Below are positions 7,492 through 15,019 of a stretch of 37,525 bases of DNA, piece by piece. The translations under genes were made by a program, and so were the position numbers. Each line of letters opens with the position of its first letter. Within the stretch, counting starts at the first letter, position 1. Below the pieces are notes generated by a model that made no database searches, had not been told where the DNA came from, and saw nothing but the letters and a program-made list of their open reading frames with translations. Origin of the DNA: CAVRJC01 sp964505725 (GTDB lineage: Bacteria > Actinomycetota > Acidimicrobiia > IMCC26256 > DASPTH01); assembly GCA_964505725.1 (NCBI GenBank), contig CAZDJK010000060.1, forward strand, positions 1 to 37,525. The letters are read 5' to 3'.

Positions 7492-8303
7492 GGCGCGCCG
7501 CCTTCGGCGACGAGGATCAGAGGGCTGCCCGCATGGAGCGCGAGCTCGGCGGCGGCCGATGCGCGGTCGAGCGCGAGGCTGACCAGCCCGTACGAGTCGA
7601 CGAGCAGCACGAGCTCCGACGGCTTGGCGTCGGAGTAGGTGTGCACCCAGCGCGCCACCCGGACCGTCCCGCCCGCGTGCACCTCGATGCGATCGCCCGG
7701 AGAGGCGGCCGACTCCTCGAGCTCGGCGGGATCGACGTTGAGCTGGCAGTTGCCGAAGTGGTCCACCCACCACACCTCGGCCGTGATCTCGCCCGAGGGG
7801 CGCCGTTCGGGCAGTGACACCAGACCGGGCACGAGGCCACCGGGGTCGGTGGGATGCCCGAGCTCGGCGAGCGACACGCCGCGTGCGAGGTACCCGGCAG
7901 CGACCGCGAGCACGTCGCGCCCGGCGAACGTCGGTCCGGGGGCCGGGAGCCGGTACTCGGGGTGATCGAGCACGACAACCGATCGCGCCCCGCCGGCCAA
8001 CGCGACCGCAGGGGCCAGCAGGCCGTTGTCAGGGCCGAGGAAGATCCTCTCACCGGCCTGCACGCCGACGAGCCGGCGGTCGGTGCCGACGCCCGGGTCG
8101 ACGACCGCGAGCACGATCGCGTCGTCCGGGAGATATTGCACCGCGCGCACGAGGAGGAGCGCGCCCGCGCGTACGTCGTGCGCCGGGATCTCGTGCCCGA
8201 GGTCGACGATCCGCGCGTCGGGTGCGATCCCGAGCACCACGGCCTTGCATACGCCGACGAACTCGTCGGTGAGGCCGTAGTCGGACGCGAACGCGATGAA
8301 CAC
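7488..8303 (-). CDS. SAM hydroxide adenosyltransferase / SAM hydrolase (DUF62 family)
   Basis: A 271-residue protein of the family that also contains SAM-dependent fluorinase and chlorinase; common members split S-adenosylmethionine to adenosine and methionine using water. The N-terminus FIAFASDYGLTDEFVGVCKA carries the conserved D-Y-G. Also seen are the VDLGHEIPAHDV segment, VDPGVGTDRR, FLGPDNGLLAPA, FAGRDVLAVAAGYLA and DHFGNCQLNV, all typical of the hydrolase-type enzymes rather than halogenases. The start is GTG at 8303. There is no Shine-Dalgarno, and a -10-like hexamer ends seven bases before the GTG, so the mRNA is probably leaderless. It is followed by a coupled 30-residue membrane peptide. 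Confidence 0.86.
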   Translation of the reverse strand: MFIAFASDYGLTDEFVGVCKAVVLGIAPDARIVDLGHEIPAHDVRAGALLLVRAVQYLPDDAIVLAVVDPGVGTDRRLVGVQAGERIFLGPDNGLLAPAVALAGGARSVVVLDHPEYRLPAPGPTFAGRDVLAVAAGYLARGVSLAELGHPTDPGGLVPGLVSLPERRPSGEITAEVWWVDHFGNCQLNVDPAELEESAASPGDRIEVHAGGTVRVARWVHTYSDAKPSELVLLVDSYGLVSLALDRASAAAELALHAGSPLILVAEGGAP

Positions 8304-8310
8304 GAACCGG

Positions 8311-8316
8311 AGGCTA
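8311..8316 (-). promoter_or_regulatory. -10 element of a probable leaderless promoter (SAM hydrolase gene)
   Basis: On the minus strand TAGCCT is followed by seven bases (CCGGTTC) and then the GTG start. This places the transcription start at or next to the start codon, a common arrangement in Actinobacteria. No clear -35 was found. Confidence 0.4.
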
Positions 8317-8366
8317 GGAGACGTGAACGGCGAGAACCTGATCGCACCGCGAGTGAGCGGTGACCG

Positions 8367-8397
8367 GCGCCGGGCGCGTGCAGTCGCCGCCCGGCGC
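8367..8397. terminator. GC-rich hairpin after the HTH gene
   Basis: GCGCCGGGCG (8367-8376) pairs perfectly with CGCCCGGCGC (8388-8397) around an 11-base loop. It begins just downstream of the stop of the minus-strand HTH gene (8406) and upstream of the SAM hydrolase promoter, a fitting place for termination. It has no U-tract. Confidence 0.5.
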
Positions 8398-8405
8398 GGT
8401 GTCGT

Positions 8406-8600
8406 TCAGCCGGCCTGCGTGTAGCGCGACCCCAGGTACGTGTCGACGTCGATGTCGCGCACCCGGAACGACCGCCCCACCCGTACCGCGGGGAGCGCGC
8501 CCGACTTGATGAGCCGGTAGACGGTCATCGTGGACACCCGCATCAGATCGGCCACTTCCTGGACCGTCAAGAAACGCGCCGTGGCGAAAGACTGCGCCAC
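8406..8600 (-). CDS. excisionase/MerR-type helix-turn-helix DNA-binding protein (Rv0500A-like)
   Basis: A 64-residue protein that is almost entirely one winged HTH of the excisionase/BldC type: FLTVQEVADLMRVSTMTVYRLIKSGALPAVRVGRSFRV at residues ~10-47. In mycobacteria a very similar small protein (Rv0500A) lies beside proC, and here it follows proC and the phosphatase-like gene on the same strand, so the neighbourhood is conserved. The start is GTG at 8600 behind GGAAGGGG. Its target is unknown. A separate promoter is possible in the 123-bp gap upstream. Confidence 0.85.
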   Translation of the reverse strand: MAQSFATARFLTVQEVADLMRVSTMTVYRLIKSGALPAVRVGRSFRVRDIDVDTYLGSRYTQAG

Positions 8601-8636
8601 CGGTCACCCCTTCCATCCCGCTTCGTCCGCGTGATG

Positions 8637-8666
8637 AGCGTAGGCACATGCGGACTGAGTGGACAA
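8637..8666 (-). promoter_or_regulatory. possible promoter of the HTH gene
   Basis: On the minus strand TTGTCC (8661-8666) and TACGCT (8637-8642) are 18 bp apart, in the gap between the phosphatase-like gene and the small HTH gene. The spacing and hexamers fit a vegetative promoter, with about 30 bases of leader and a ribosome site before the GTG. Confidence 0.4.
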
Positions 8667-8723
8667 GTGATGAGGGAGAGGGGCCCGTGGCGGGAGCGCG
8701 GTCCCGAGGCGCCCAGGGGCGGG

Positions 8724-9608
8724 TCAGTCGAGCCGGTCGTCCGGCGAGGCGAGCCCGTGGGAGTCGGGTACGAGCTCGAGGTCGGGAGCCGCGAGAGGCG
8801 TGGGGGCGACGCCGACCAGGTCGACCAACGGCTGGTAGGCCGACGGCGGCCGTCGCTCGTCGAGCGGGACCACCCGTACCGACAGGCCGCGCCAGGAGGC
8901 CACGGCCAACACGAGCGCGTCGAGATCGGCGAACGCGACCACTTCGTGACCGGTCGCGAGCGCCCGGCCGGCGAAGACCCGGTCGGCGACGACGAGGTCG
9001 GGGTGCGGGAGCGTGAACAGGAGCTCGTCGGCGAGGTCGGGGCCGGCATCGCCGAGCAGGCTCTCGTGGTCGGTCACGACCGCGACCTGGTCGAGCCACC
9101 AGATCCGGCGCCGGCGGGAACCCACGAGCGCCGACTCCGTGTGGTCCAGAACCTGCGCGCCCGCGGCCTCGGCCGCGGCGGCGAGCGCACGATGGACCAC
9201 GAGCAACGAAGCAGGCCGCGAGGTCGCGAAGGCGATCGCGCCTCCTCCGCGCGCCACCTCGACGACCCGGTCGGCGGCGGAGACGAACGCGTCGACCGTG
9301 CGCGCGGCTGCGATGCGGGCGCGTGGTCCGTCGCCCTTCCACCCATAGGTCGCGGTGACCGCGTCCTCGACCTGGGCCATGGTGATGCCGGGGAAGGGAG
9401 GCAGCCCCAGCCGCGTCCGCTTCTCGCCCTCGACGACCTTGTGCATCACCGCGAGGGTCTCCTCGCGCCCGAACCGCAGGCTCCTCCCGGACACGTGCGC
9501 GCGCTTCAGCAGCTCACGCGTGGTCGGTTCCCTGGGCGGCGCCGGCGACCGGGCGCGGACCGGGTCGGCCAGCTTGGGCGGGCGGCGCGACGCGGGTCGG
9601 CGGGTCAC
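8724..9608 (-). CDS. phosphatase-like protein of the actinobacterial PF15698-type family
   Basis: About 294 residues. The conserved core includes AIAFATSRPASLLVVHRALAAAA, LDHTESALV, WWLDQVAVVTDHESLL, PHPDLVVADRVFAGRA and ATGHEVVAFADLDALVLAVA, followed by VRVVPLDERRPPSAYQPLV. These match the general pattern I know from Streptomyces proteins annotated as 'phosphatase' (FATGHPGGLLDVHR...LPDLVVADHGWAG...VPLDDHVVSPRHY). No experimentally established substrate comes to mind. The GTG at 9608 overlaps the proC stop as GTGA, so the two are coupled. The family assignment is from memory of motifs and needs a profile search. Confidence 0.6.
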   Translation of the reverse strand: MTRRPASRRPPKLADPVRARSPAPPREPTTRELLKRAHVSGRSLRFGREETLAVMHKVVEGEKRTRLGLPPFPGITMAQVEDAVTATYGWKGDGPRARIAAARTVDAFVSAADRVVEVARGGGAIAFATSRPASLLVVHRALAAAAEAAGAQVLDHTESALVGSRRRRIWWLDQVAVVTDHESLLGDAGPDLADELLFTLPHPDLVVADRVFAGRALATGHEVVAFADLDALVLAVASWRGLSVRVVPLDERRPPSAYQPLVDLVGVAPTPLAAPDLELVPDSHGLASPDDRLD

Positions 9609-10405
9609 GACGACCCGAGCTCGCGTGAACGGCGCGTGGCCGCCTCGACCGCTCCCATCACCGCGGCGCGCACCCCTGCCGCCTCGAGCACTTGCAGGCC
9701 GGCCGCGGTCGTGCCTCCGGGCGACGTCACCGCCGCGCGCAGCGCCTCCGGTCCCTCGGTTCCCTCTGTCAGCAATGTCGCCGCGCCGAGCAGCGTCTGG
9801 CGCACGAGCGCGTCGGCGGTGGCGCGGGGCAGGCCCACCAGCACTCCGCCCTCGATCATCGCCTCCGCGAGCAGGAACACGTACGCGGCCCCCGAGCCCG
9901 ACACGCCGGTGACCGCGTCGAGCTGCGCCTCGGGCACGCGCACGACGACGCCGACCGCGCGCAGCACCCGCTCCGCGAGCTCCAGGTGCACCTCGTCGGC
10001 GCGGGTCCCGGCGGCGACTCCCGCGGCACCGCGACCGACCAGCGCGCCGGTGTTGGGCATCGCCCGCACGACGGGGTGCTCGGTGACGACGGATTCGAGG
10101 GCGGCGAGGGTGATCCCGGCCGCGATCGACAGGACGAGCGCCTGCTCCCGCAGCATGGGTACGCACGCCTCGAGCGCGTCGTGCACGTCGGCAGGTTTGA
10201 CCGCGACGACGACGACGTCGGCCTCGGCCGCGGCCCAGGCCGCGCTCGGCACCACCCGGACCTCGGGAAAGCGCTGCTCCAGCTGGCGCCGGCGGTCGGC
10301 GTCGACCTCCGCGATCGCCAGCGTGTCCGGCGGCCACTGCGCCGCGAGGAGCCCCGCGGTGAGCGCCTCGCCCATGCGCCCGCCCCCCAGCACTGCGAGA
10401 TCCAT
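9605..10405 (-). CDS. proC: pyrroline-5-carboxylate reductase
   Basis: A 266-residue protein that reduces 1-pyrroline-5-carboxylate to proline with NAD(P)H. The Rossmann motif LAVLGGGRMGEALTAGLL is at the N-terminus, followed by VVVAVKPADV, SIAAGITLAALE, VRAMPNTGALVGRGA, VTGVSGSGAAYVFLLAEA and the C-terminal TSPGGTTAAGLQVLE, all hallmark ProC segments. The ATG at 10405 has no Shine-Dalgarno; TAGCCT ends six bases upstream, so translation is probably leaderless. It is coupled to the phosphatase-like gene downstream. Confidence 0.96.
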   Translation of the reverse strand: MDLAVLGGGRMGEALTAGLLAAQWPPDTLAIAEVDADRRRQLEQRFPEVRVVPSAAWAAAEADVVVVAVKPADVHDALEACVPMLREQALVLSIAAGITLAALESVVTEHPVVRAMPNTGALVGRGAAGVAAGTRADEVHLELAERVLRAVGVVVRVPEAQLDAVTGVSGSGAAYVFLLAEAMIEGGVLVGLPRATADALVRQTLLGAATLLTEGTEGPEALRAAVTSPGGTTAAGLQVLEAAGVRAAVMGAVEAATRRSRELGSS

Positions 10406-10411
10406 GCGAGC

Positions 10412-10417
10412 AGGCTA
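10412..10417 (-). promoter_or_regulatory. -10 element of a probable leaderless proC promoter
   Basis: On the minus strand TAGCCT is followed by GCTCGC and the proC ATG, so the transcript likely begins at or within a base or two of the start codon. The same hexamer precedes the SAM hydrolase gene and nuoA. A clear -35 was not seen. Confidence 0.4.
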
Positions 10418-10519
10418 ACGGTGCGCGCCCCCGCCGAGGGCCAGGCAGCGCGGTCCATGGGCGCACCCGTGCGTTCGAAGCCGGTCTCCGGCCTCACGGC
10501 GAGTGAGCGAAACAGAGAG

Positions 10520-10585
10520 GGCCCGAGGAACGATCGGGCGGCTCCGTACTTCCCCGAACGGAGACGCCTTCCTGCACCTCGGGCC
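10520..10585. ncRNA. unassigned structured element, two stacked stems
   Basis: The 266-bp gap between the YbjN-like gene and proC contains a 66-nt symmetric structure. The outer stem GGCCCGAGG (10520-10528) pairs with CCTCGGGCC (10577-10585). The inner stem GGCG-g-CTCCGT (10537-10547) pairs with ACGGAG-a-CGCC (10558-10568) with a 10-base loop and one G/A mismatch. The two 8-base internal-loop strands lie between them. No known riboswitch or SRP/6S consensus was recognised on either strand. It could be an RNA, a terminator-like 3' structure of mshA-ybjN, or a DNA palindrome. Confidence 0.35.
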
Positions 10586-10593
10586 ACTCCCCT

Positions 10594-10613
10594 CCGGTGC
10601 CCGTCGGCACCGG
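10594..10613. terminator. hairpin after the mshA-YbjN genes
   Basis: CCGGTGCC (10594-10601) and GGCACCGG (10606-10613) form a perfect 8-bp stem with loop CGTC, 58 bp past the stop of the minus-strand YbjN-like gene. It is a candidate terminator without a U-tract. Confidence 0.45.
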
Positions 10614-10671
10614 GACCCGGGGACGGGAATCTACCCGGCCCCGCCCGAACGACGTCCGCCGTCGAGATCCG

Positions 10672-11106
10672 TCACGGTCGCCGGTACGCGAGCTTCAGCA
10701 CCGGTTGGAACCACCGTTCCACGAGTTCGTACAGCACGCCGATGATGCGGTCGAGCTCCTCGACCGTCAGGTGCTCGAGCGCGACCCGGCCCACGAGGTA
10801 GATGTCGCCGTCGGGCCCGATCGAGAACCGTGCGCCGTACATGGTGTGGTTGCGGCGCAGCAGGAACTCGTAGAGCTCGAGGTGGTGACCCGGCGGGTCG
10901 GGGAGGAAGTACACCTCGTAGCGCAACGTGCGCTCGTGCAGGTCGAAGTAGACCGTGGTCGCGTCGCGACCCTCGCAGGTGAAGCGCACGTACCACCGGC
11001 GGAGCTCGGGGTCGTATTCGACGTGCTGGACGTACGGCTCGGCTGCAACCGGCCCCTCGAGGTGGTTCGCGACGAGCTCGTGCGCGCGTTCGACGTTCAG
11101 CTGCAC
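10672..11106 (-). CDS. YbjN-domain protein
   Basis: A 144-residue protein resembling the YbjN/type III chaperone-like family: WYVRFTCEGRDATTVYFDLHERTLRYEVYFLPDPPGHHLELYEFLLRRNHTMYGARFSIGPDGDIYLVGRVALEHLTVEELDRIIGVLYE is split here as the β-rich core (residues ~30-115) and a C-terminal helix. In mycobacteria the equivalent protein (Rv0487) lies directly beside mshA (Rv0486), as here. The best start is GTG at 11106, overlapping the end of mshA by 10 bases. The molecular function of the family is not established. Confidence 0.75.
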   Translation of the reverse strand: MQLNVERAHELVANHLEGPVAAEPYVQHVEYDPELRRWYVRFTCEGRDATTVYFDLHERTLRYEVYFLPDPPGHHLELYEFLLRRNHTMYGARFSIGPDGDIYLVGRVALEHLTVEELDRIIGVLYELVERWFQPVLKLAYRRP

Positions 11107-12311
11107 TGCACCGGCGTGCGCACCGCGAGATCGTCGTAGTGGCGGCGCAGTCGGGTCGCGGCGGTGCTCCAGTGGTAGTTCGTGGCGCGCGCAGCCGCGC
11201 GCTCGCCCATGGCGGCACGGTTGCCGCGCAGCAGGGAGTCGATGGCGCGCGCGAAGTCGCCCGGCTCCCGCCGGTCGACGAGGTAGCCGGTGACGCCGTC
11301 GTCGACGAGATGGCGCAACCCGCCGACGGCCGACGCGACGACGGGCGTGCCGCAGGCGGCCGCCTCCAGCGCGACCAGGCCGAAGGACTCGGTCTGCGAG
11401 GGGACGAGACACACGTCGGCCGCGCGATAGAAGCTCCCGAGGCGCTCGTGCGGCTGCGGTGCGACGAAGCGAACCCTGCCCGCCAGCGCGAGGTCTTCGA
11501 CCATGGCGTGCAGTCGGCGAAGCTCGTCGTCGCCGTCGGGCCCGCTCGGACCACCGACGATCACCAGCCGGGCGCCGGGGTCGCGCAGCTCGGCCAGCGC
11601 GCCAATCGCGAGGTCGACGCCCTTCAACGGCTGGATGCGTCCGACGAAGAGGAGCGTGGGGCTGTCGGCGATCCCGCACTCCCGACGCGCCGATGCGCGG
11701 TCGCCGGGCGCGAACAGCTCGTGGTCGACGCCCGGCGTCACGATCTCGACCCGCTCGGGCTCCGCGCCGTAGTACCGGACGAGCTGTGCCCGCTCCTCGG
11801 GGGTGAACGCGATGACCAGGTCGGCGCAGCGCACGACCTCCGCCTCGACACGCGGACGGAGGGCGGCGTCGCTCGCCTGGCCGACCTCCGCTTTCACCCG
11901 CTCGAGGGTGTGGAAGGTCGTGACGAGCGGCAGGTCGAGATCATGCTTGAGTCGGTGCCCGACCGCACCCGACACCCAGTAGTTCGCGTGCAGCACGTCG
12001 TAGCGCGCGGTCTGCTCGACCATGAGCGCGCGCGCGGCGTCGGTGAAGTCGCCGACCAGGTGGGGCAGCTCCTGGCGCGGCACCGGTGCGAGCGGTCCCG
12101 CCTCGACGTGCAGCACCCGGAACCCGGGCTCCACCTCGACGACGGTGGGCTGCTCGGGGTGCTCCGCGCGGGTCAGCACGTCGACCGCGACACCGGCACG
12201 CGCGAGGGACGAGCCGAGCGAACGGATGTACACGTTCATCCCGCCGCCGTCGCCCGCGCCCGGCTGTGCGAGTGGAGAGGTGTGCACGCTCAGCATCGCG
12301 ACCCGTTGCAT
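11097..12311 (-). CDS. mshA: D-inositol-3-phosphate glycosyltransferase (mycothiol biosynthesis)
   Basis: A 404-residue GT-B fold, family 4 glycosyltransferase. The N-terminus RVAMLSVHTSPLAQPGAGDGGGMNVYI is almost diagnostic for MshA, which joins N-acetylglucosamine from UDP-GlcNAc to inositol phosphate in the first step of mycothiol synthesis. Other matches are VLHANYWVSGAVG, VTTFHTLERVK, VEIVTPGVDHELFAPGDR, LLFVGRIQPLKGVDLAIGAL and the E-x7-E motif in ESFGLVALEAAACGTPVVAS. The ATG at 12311 follows a TAGCAT hexamer (12322-12327) by ten bases, so the leader is very short. Presence of MshA implies a mycothiol-using actinobacterium. Confidence 0.88.
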   Translation of the reverse strand: MQRVAMLSVHTSPLAQPGAGDGGGMNVYIRSLGSSLARAGVAVDVLTRAEHPEQPTVVEVEPGFRVLHVEAGPLAPVPRQELPHLVGDFTDAARALMVEQTARYDVLHANYWVSGAVGHRLKHDLDLPLVTTFHTLERVKAEVGQASDAALRPRVEAEVVRCADLVIAFTPEERAQLVRYYGAEPERVEIVTPGVDHELFAPGDRASARRECGIADSPTLLFVGRIQPLKGVDLAIGALAELRDPGARLVIVGGPSGPDGDDELRRLHAMVEDLALAGRVRFVAPQPHERLGSFYRAADVCLVPSQTESFGLVALEAAACGTPVVASAVGGLRHLVDDGVTGYLVDRREPGDFARAIDSLLRGNRAAMGERAAARATNYHWSTAATRLRRHYDDLAVRTPVQCS

Positions 12312-12332
12312 GGCGCCGTCGATGCTATGCGC

Positions 12333-13205
12333 CTATGGGAAGAGCTTCGACTTGACCTGATCGAGCGCTTCGAACGTCCACGTCGAGTCGTTCTCCGCCT
12401 CGGTGACCGGCCGCCACCCGGCGTACGCCGCGACCCGGTTGCCGCTGAAGCTGACCACCTGGCCGGTGATGCCGGCCGTGTGCGGTGACGCGAGCCACGC
12501 CGCGACCTCGGCGACGTTCTCGGGGCTCAGGTCCACGCGACGCTCGTCGCCGAACAGCGGTCCGCCGTGGAGCTCCTCGGTCATCCGCGTGAACGCCAGC
12601 GGCGCGATCGCGTTCACCCGTACTCCGTAGGGTGCGAGCTCGGTTGCGAGCGTTGTCGTCATCCCCGCGATGCCCGCCTTGGACGCGACGTAGTTGATGT
12701 GACCCGGTACGCCGTTGAGGCCGTTGACCGACGTCGTGAACACCACGCTCGCGTCGACGGGGTGGCCGGTGCGCTTGAGCTCGTCGCGCCAGTGCGCAGC
12801 CGCGAAGCGCGTCGGGACGAACGAGCCTTTGAGGTGGACGGTCGTGACGACGTCCCAGTCCTCCTCGGTCATGTTGAAGATCATCCGTGGGCGCGCGATG
12901 CCCGCATTGTTGACGAGGATGTCGAGGCGACCGAGGTCGTCGACGGCCTGCTGCACCAGTCGCCGTCCTCCCTCCCAGCTGCTCGCGTCGCCGACGTTGG
13001 CGACGGCTCGGCCGCCGGCGGCACGGATGGTCTCCACCACCTCGGTGGCGGGCGACTCGTCGGCACCCTCGCCCACGAGCGACGAACCGAGGTCGTTCAC
13101 CACCACCGCCGCCCCCTCGGCGGCGAGACGGAGCGCCTCCGCCCGACCGATGCCGCGGCCCCCGCCGGTCACGATCGCGACCCGGCCCTCGAGCGACGCG
13201 GTCAC
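12333..13205 (-). CDS. short-chain dehydrogenase, 3-hydroxyacyl-CoA dehydrogenase-like
   Basis: A 290-residue classical SDR. The cofactor motif is TGGGRGIG (13-20), the NNAG motif is at 99-102, and the catalytic S159, Y172 and K176 sit in TTSVNGLNGVPGHINYVASKAG. The long insertion NDLGSSLVGEGADESPATEVVETIRAAGG resembles the hydroxyacyl-CoA dehydrogenase domain of MFE-2/HSD17B4-type enzymes, so a β-oxidation or steroid-chain substrate is plausible; this is inference. The GTG at 13205 overlaps the stop of the RsiG-like gene upstream as GTGA, so they are co-transcribed although functionally unrelated at first sight. Confidence 0.85.
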   Translation of the reverse strand: MTASLEGRVAIVTGGGRGIGRAEALRLAAEGAAVVVNDLGSSLVGEGADESPATEVVETIRAAGGRAVANVGDASSWEGGRRLVQQAVDDLGRLDILVNNAGIARPRMIFNMTEEDWDVVTTVHLKGSFVPTRFAAAHWRDELKRTGHPVDASVVFTTSVNGLNGVPGHINYVASKAGIAGMTTTLATELAPYGVRVNAIAPLAFTRMTEELHGGPLFGDERRVDLSPENVAEVAAWLASPHTAGITGQVVSFSGNRVAAYAGWRPVTEAENDSTWTFEALDQVKSKLFP

Positions 13206-13702
13206 CCCTTCAGTCGCTCGGCGAGCTCGAGATCGATGCGGTCGATGACCGAGAACAGCGCGCGCCGCTCGGCGGACACGTCGTGCTCGAGCGACCGCAG
13301 GCGGTCGACGGCGTCCACGAGGTCGGCGTCGCCGAGCGAAGGCAGGTTCGCGAGCAGGCCCTCGCTCTGCTCGAGCTCGGTCGCCCACTCGGTCTCCTCG
13401 TCGGGCGCGAGCTTGAGCGGGAGTCGGCTGGTGGCCGCACCGGCGCGCGGGCCCGAGTCGGCGAGGATGCGCGGCAGCTCGTTGATCAGGTCCTCCACCG
13501 TGCCGCCCGTCGCCCGGCGCGAACGCTCGGCGTCGAGGATGTCGATGCGGGCCTGGGTGAGGCGCCGCACGTACGACACCTCGGTTTCGAGCTCGATGCA
13601 CTCCCCGTGCATCGACCGCAGCTCCTCGTCGGTGCGTTCCTGCAACCCCGCGAGGTATGCGGGATCGACGACGCGGGCGGTACGGACATGGCGGTCGTCC
13701 AT
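13202..13702 (-). CDS. RsiG-like coiled-coil protein with two c-di-GMP-binding-type motifs
   Basis: A 166-residue helical protein. Residues 39-54 (E39, S43, R46, Q50, D54) fit exactly E-x3-S-x2-R-x3-Q-x3-D, the c-di-GMP signature of the Streptomyces anti-sigma factor RsiG. A second copy at 139-154 (E139, S143, R146, F150, D154) fits except for F in place of Q. In RsiG, two such helices form an antiparallel coiled coil that holds a c-di-GMP dimer and binds sigma factor WhiG. No WhiG gene is visible here, so the partner is unknown. The ATG at 13702 is preceded by GGAGGAGG. It is coupled to the downstream dehydrogenase. Confidence 0.7.
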   Translation of the reverse strand: MDDRHVRTARVVDPAYLAGLQERTDEELRSMHGECIELETEVSYVRRLTQARIDILDAERSRRATGGTVEDLINELPRILADSGPRAGAATSRLPLKLAPDEETEWATELEQSEGLLANLPSLGDADLVDAVDRLRSLEHDVSAERRALFSVIDRIDLELAERLKG

Positions 13703-13782
13703 TTGGCTTGGCCTCCTCCCCTGCACGGTACCTGCGGCGTGCGTCGTGTTGATGGTGCGCTCCGGTCGCGTGCCCTGTCGGC

Positions 13783-14856
13783 TCAACAGCCCGCGGATTT
13801 GAGCGTCGGGTAGGGGTCGATCCGGCTGCCGTTGGGGCCGCCGATGCGGATCTCGAAGTGCAGGTGGGGCACCTGGGCGTTGCCGGTCTGGCCCGAGTAC
13901 CCGATGAGCTCGCCCTGCGCCACGCTCCGCGCGCCTCCGACGAAGGCCGACAGGTGGGCGTAGTAGTAGGTGTTGCCCCCTGCCTGGACGTACGCCTCGT
14001 TGCCGCCCGCGCCGTCGTTGCCCATGTAGAAGATGGTGCCCGACATCGTGGCGACGAGCGGGGTTCCCATCGGCACGAACATGTCGATGCCGGGGTGGCC
14101 CGTCGGGCCGCCGAAGTCGTCGCTGTAGGCGGCGCCTGCCACCGGGCACGTGAAGCCGTTGCCGCCGGGGCTGCCGATGATCTGTCCCGGCGCGCCGCCG
14201 CTCTGCGCGGCCTGCGCCCCGCGGAGCTGCGCCTGCTCGGCCTGGAGCCGCGCCTTCTGGGCGGCGGCCGCAGCGGCGATCTCCTGGTCGAGCTTGGCCT
14301 GGAGCGCGGCTGTCGCCTGTTGCGCGTCCGCGAGCCGGGCCTCGACGTCGTTCTGGCGCGCGTCGAGCGCGTCGGCCGCCTGCTGCTCCTCGGCTTGCTC
14401 CTTGCGGAGCTGTGCCTGCTGTTGCTCGAGGTCGGCGTTGATGGCGGCGAGCTTCCTGACCGCGGTGTTGTCGGTCTGGTTCGCGTGGTCGAGGAGCGCC
14501 TGCTGGCGGAGCGCGGTGACCGCGCTGTCGGCGTCGATCACGAGCGCGAGGTTCTGGCCCGCGTGGGTGTAGGCGAACCGCGCCCGGGCCGCGACCGTCT
14601 CCTTCAGCTCGGAGGCGCGAGCCTTGTCGTCGTCGATCATCGACTGCAGCTGGCTGATGTGGTTCTGGGTCGCCCCGAGCTTGTCGCGCGCCGCGGCGAG
14701 CTCGGCGGCGGCCGCATCGGCTTCCGCGCGCGCCTGGGCGAGCTGTGCACGCGCCGCATCGAGGTCGTCCGCAGTGGACGCCCCCGCCGCGAGCGCGGGC
14801 AGCGCGACGCAGGCGAGGGCGACGACCGCGGCGCACGTCCGTTTGAGGGCAGCCAT
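13783..14856 (-). CDS. secreted coiled-coil M23 (LytM-type) peptidase
   Basis: A 357-residue protein. Residues 1-27 are a signal peptide (basic start, hydrophobic core, ALAAGAS cleavage region). Residues ~30-215 form Ala/Gln/Glu-rich coiled coils as in EnvC or NlpD-like amidase activators. The C-terminal LytM domain keeps the zinc ligands H254 and D258 (GHPGIDM) and the HLH motif (H331, H333), plus H301 in YAHLS, so it looks catalytically competent as a peptidoglycan endopeptidase. The last residue is cysteine. The ATG at 14856 has a close GGAG. It is divergent from sodA. Confidence 0.88.
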   Translation of the reverse strand: MAALKRTCAAVVALACVALPALAAGASTADDLDAARAQLAQARAEADAAAAELAAARDKLGATQNHISQLQSMIDDDKARASELKETVAARARFAYTHAGQNLALVIDADSAVTALRQQALLDHANQTDNTAVRKLAAINADLEQQQAQLRKEQAEEQQAADALDARQNDVEARLADAQQATAALQAKLDQEIAAAAAAQKARLQAEQAQLRGAQAAQSGGAPGQIIGSPGGNGFTCPVAGAAYSDDFGGPTGHPGIDMFVPMGTPLVATMSGTIFYMGNDGAGGNEAYVQAGGNTYYYAHLSAFVGGARSVAQGELIGYSGQTGNAQVPHLHFEIRIGGPNGSRIDPYPTLKSAGC

Positions 14857-15019
14857 GAGCTCCAGGGTTCGGGCGCGAGGTCGGGGGGCAAGCTAGCAGT
14901 TGCCGCCCGTTCGCGGGTGCTTGCGGACGCCGCCGGTGGGCACTCGCTCACGCCCCGCAGTCACCGGATCGTCCAGAATCCTTACCAATCCCCCGAAGAC
15001 TACCGAACATGGAGGATCC

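Noticed and set aside
10470..10480. GTTCGAA resembling a tRNA T-loop
   Set aside because: No flanking T-stem, anticodon arm or acceptor stem can be built around it.
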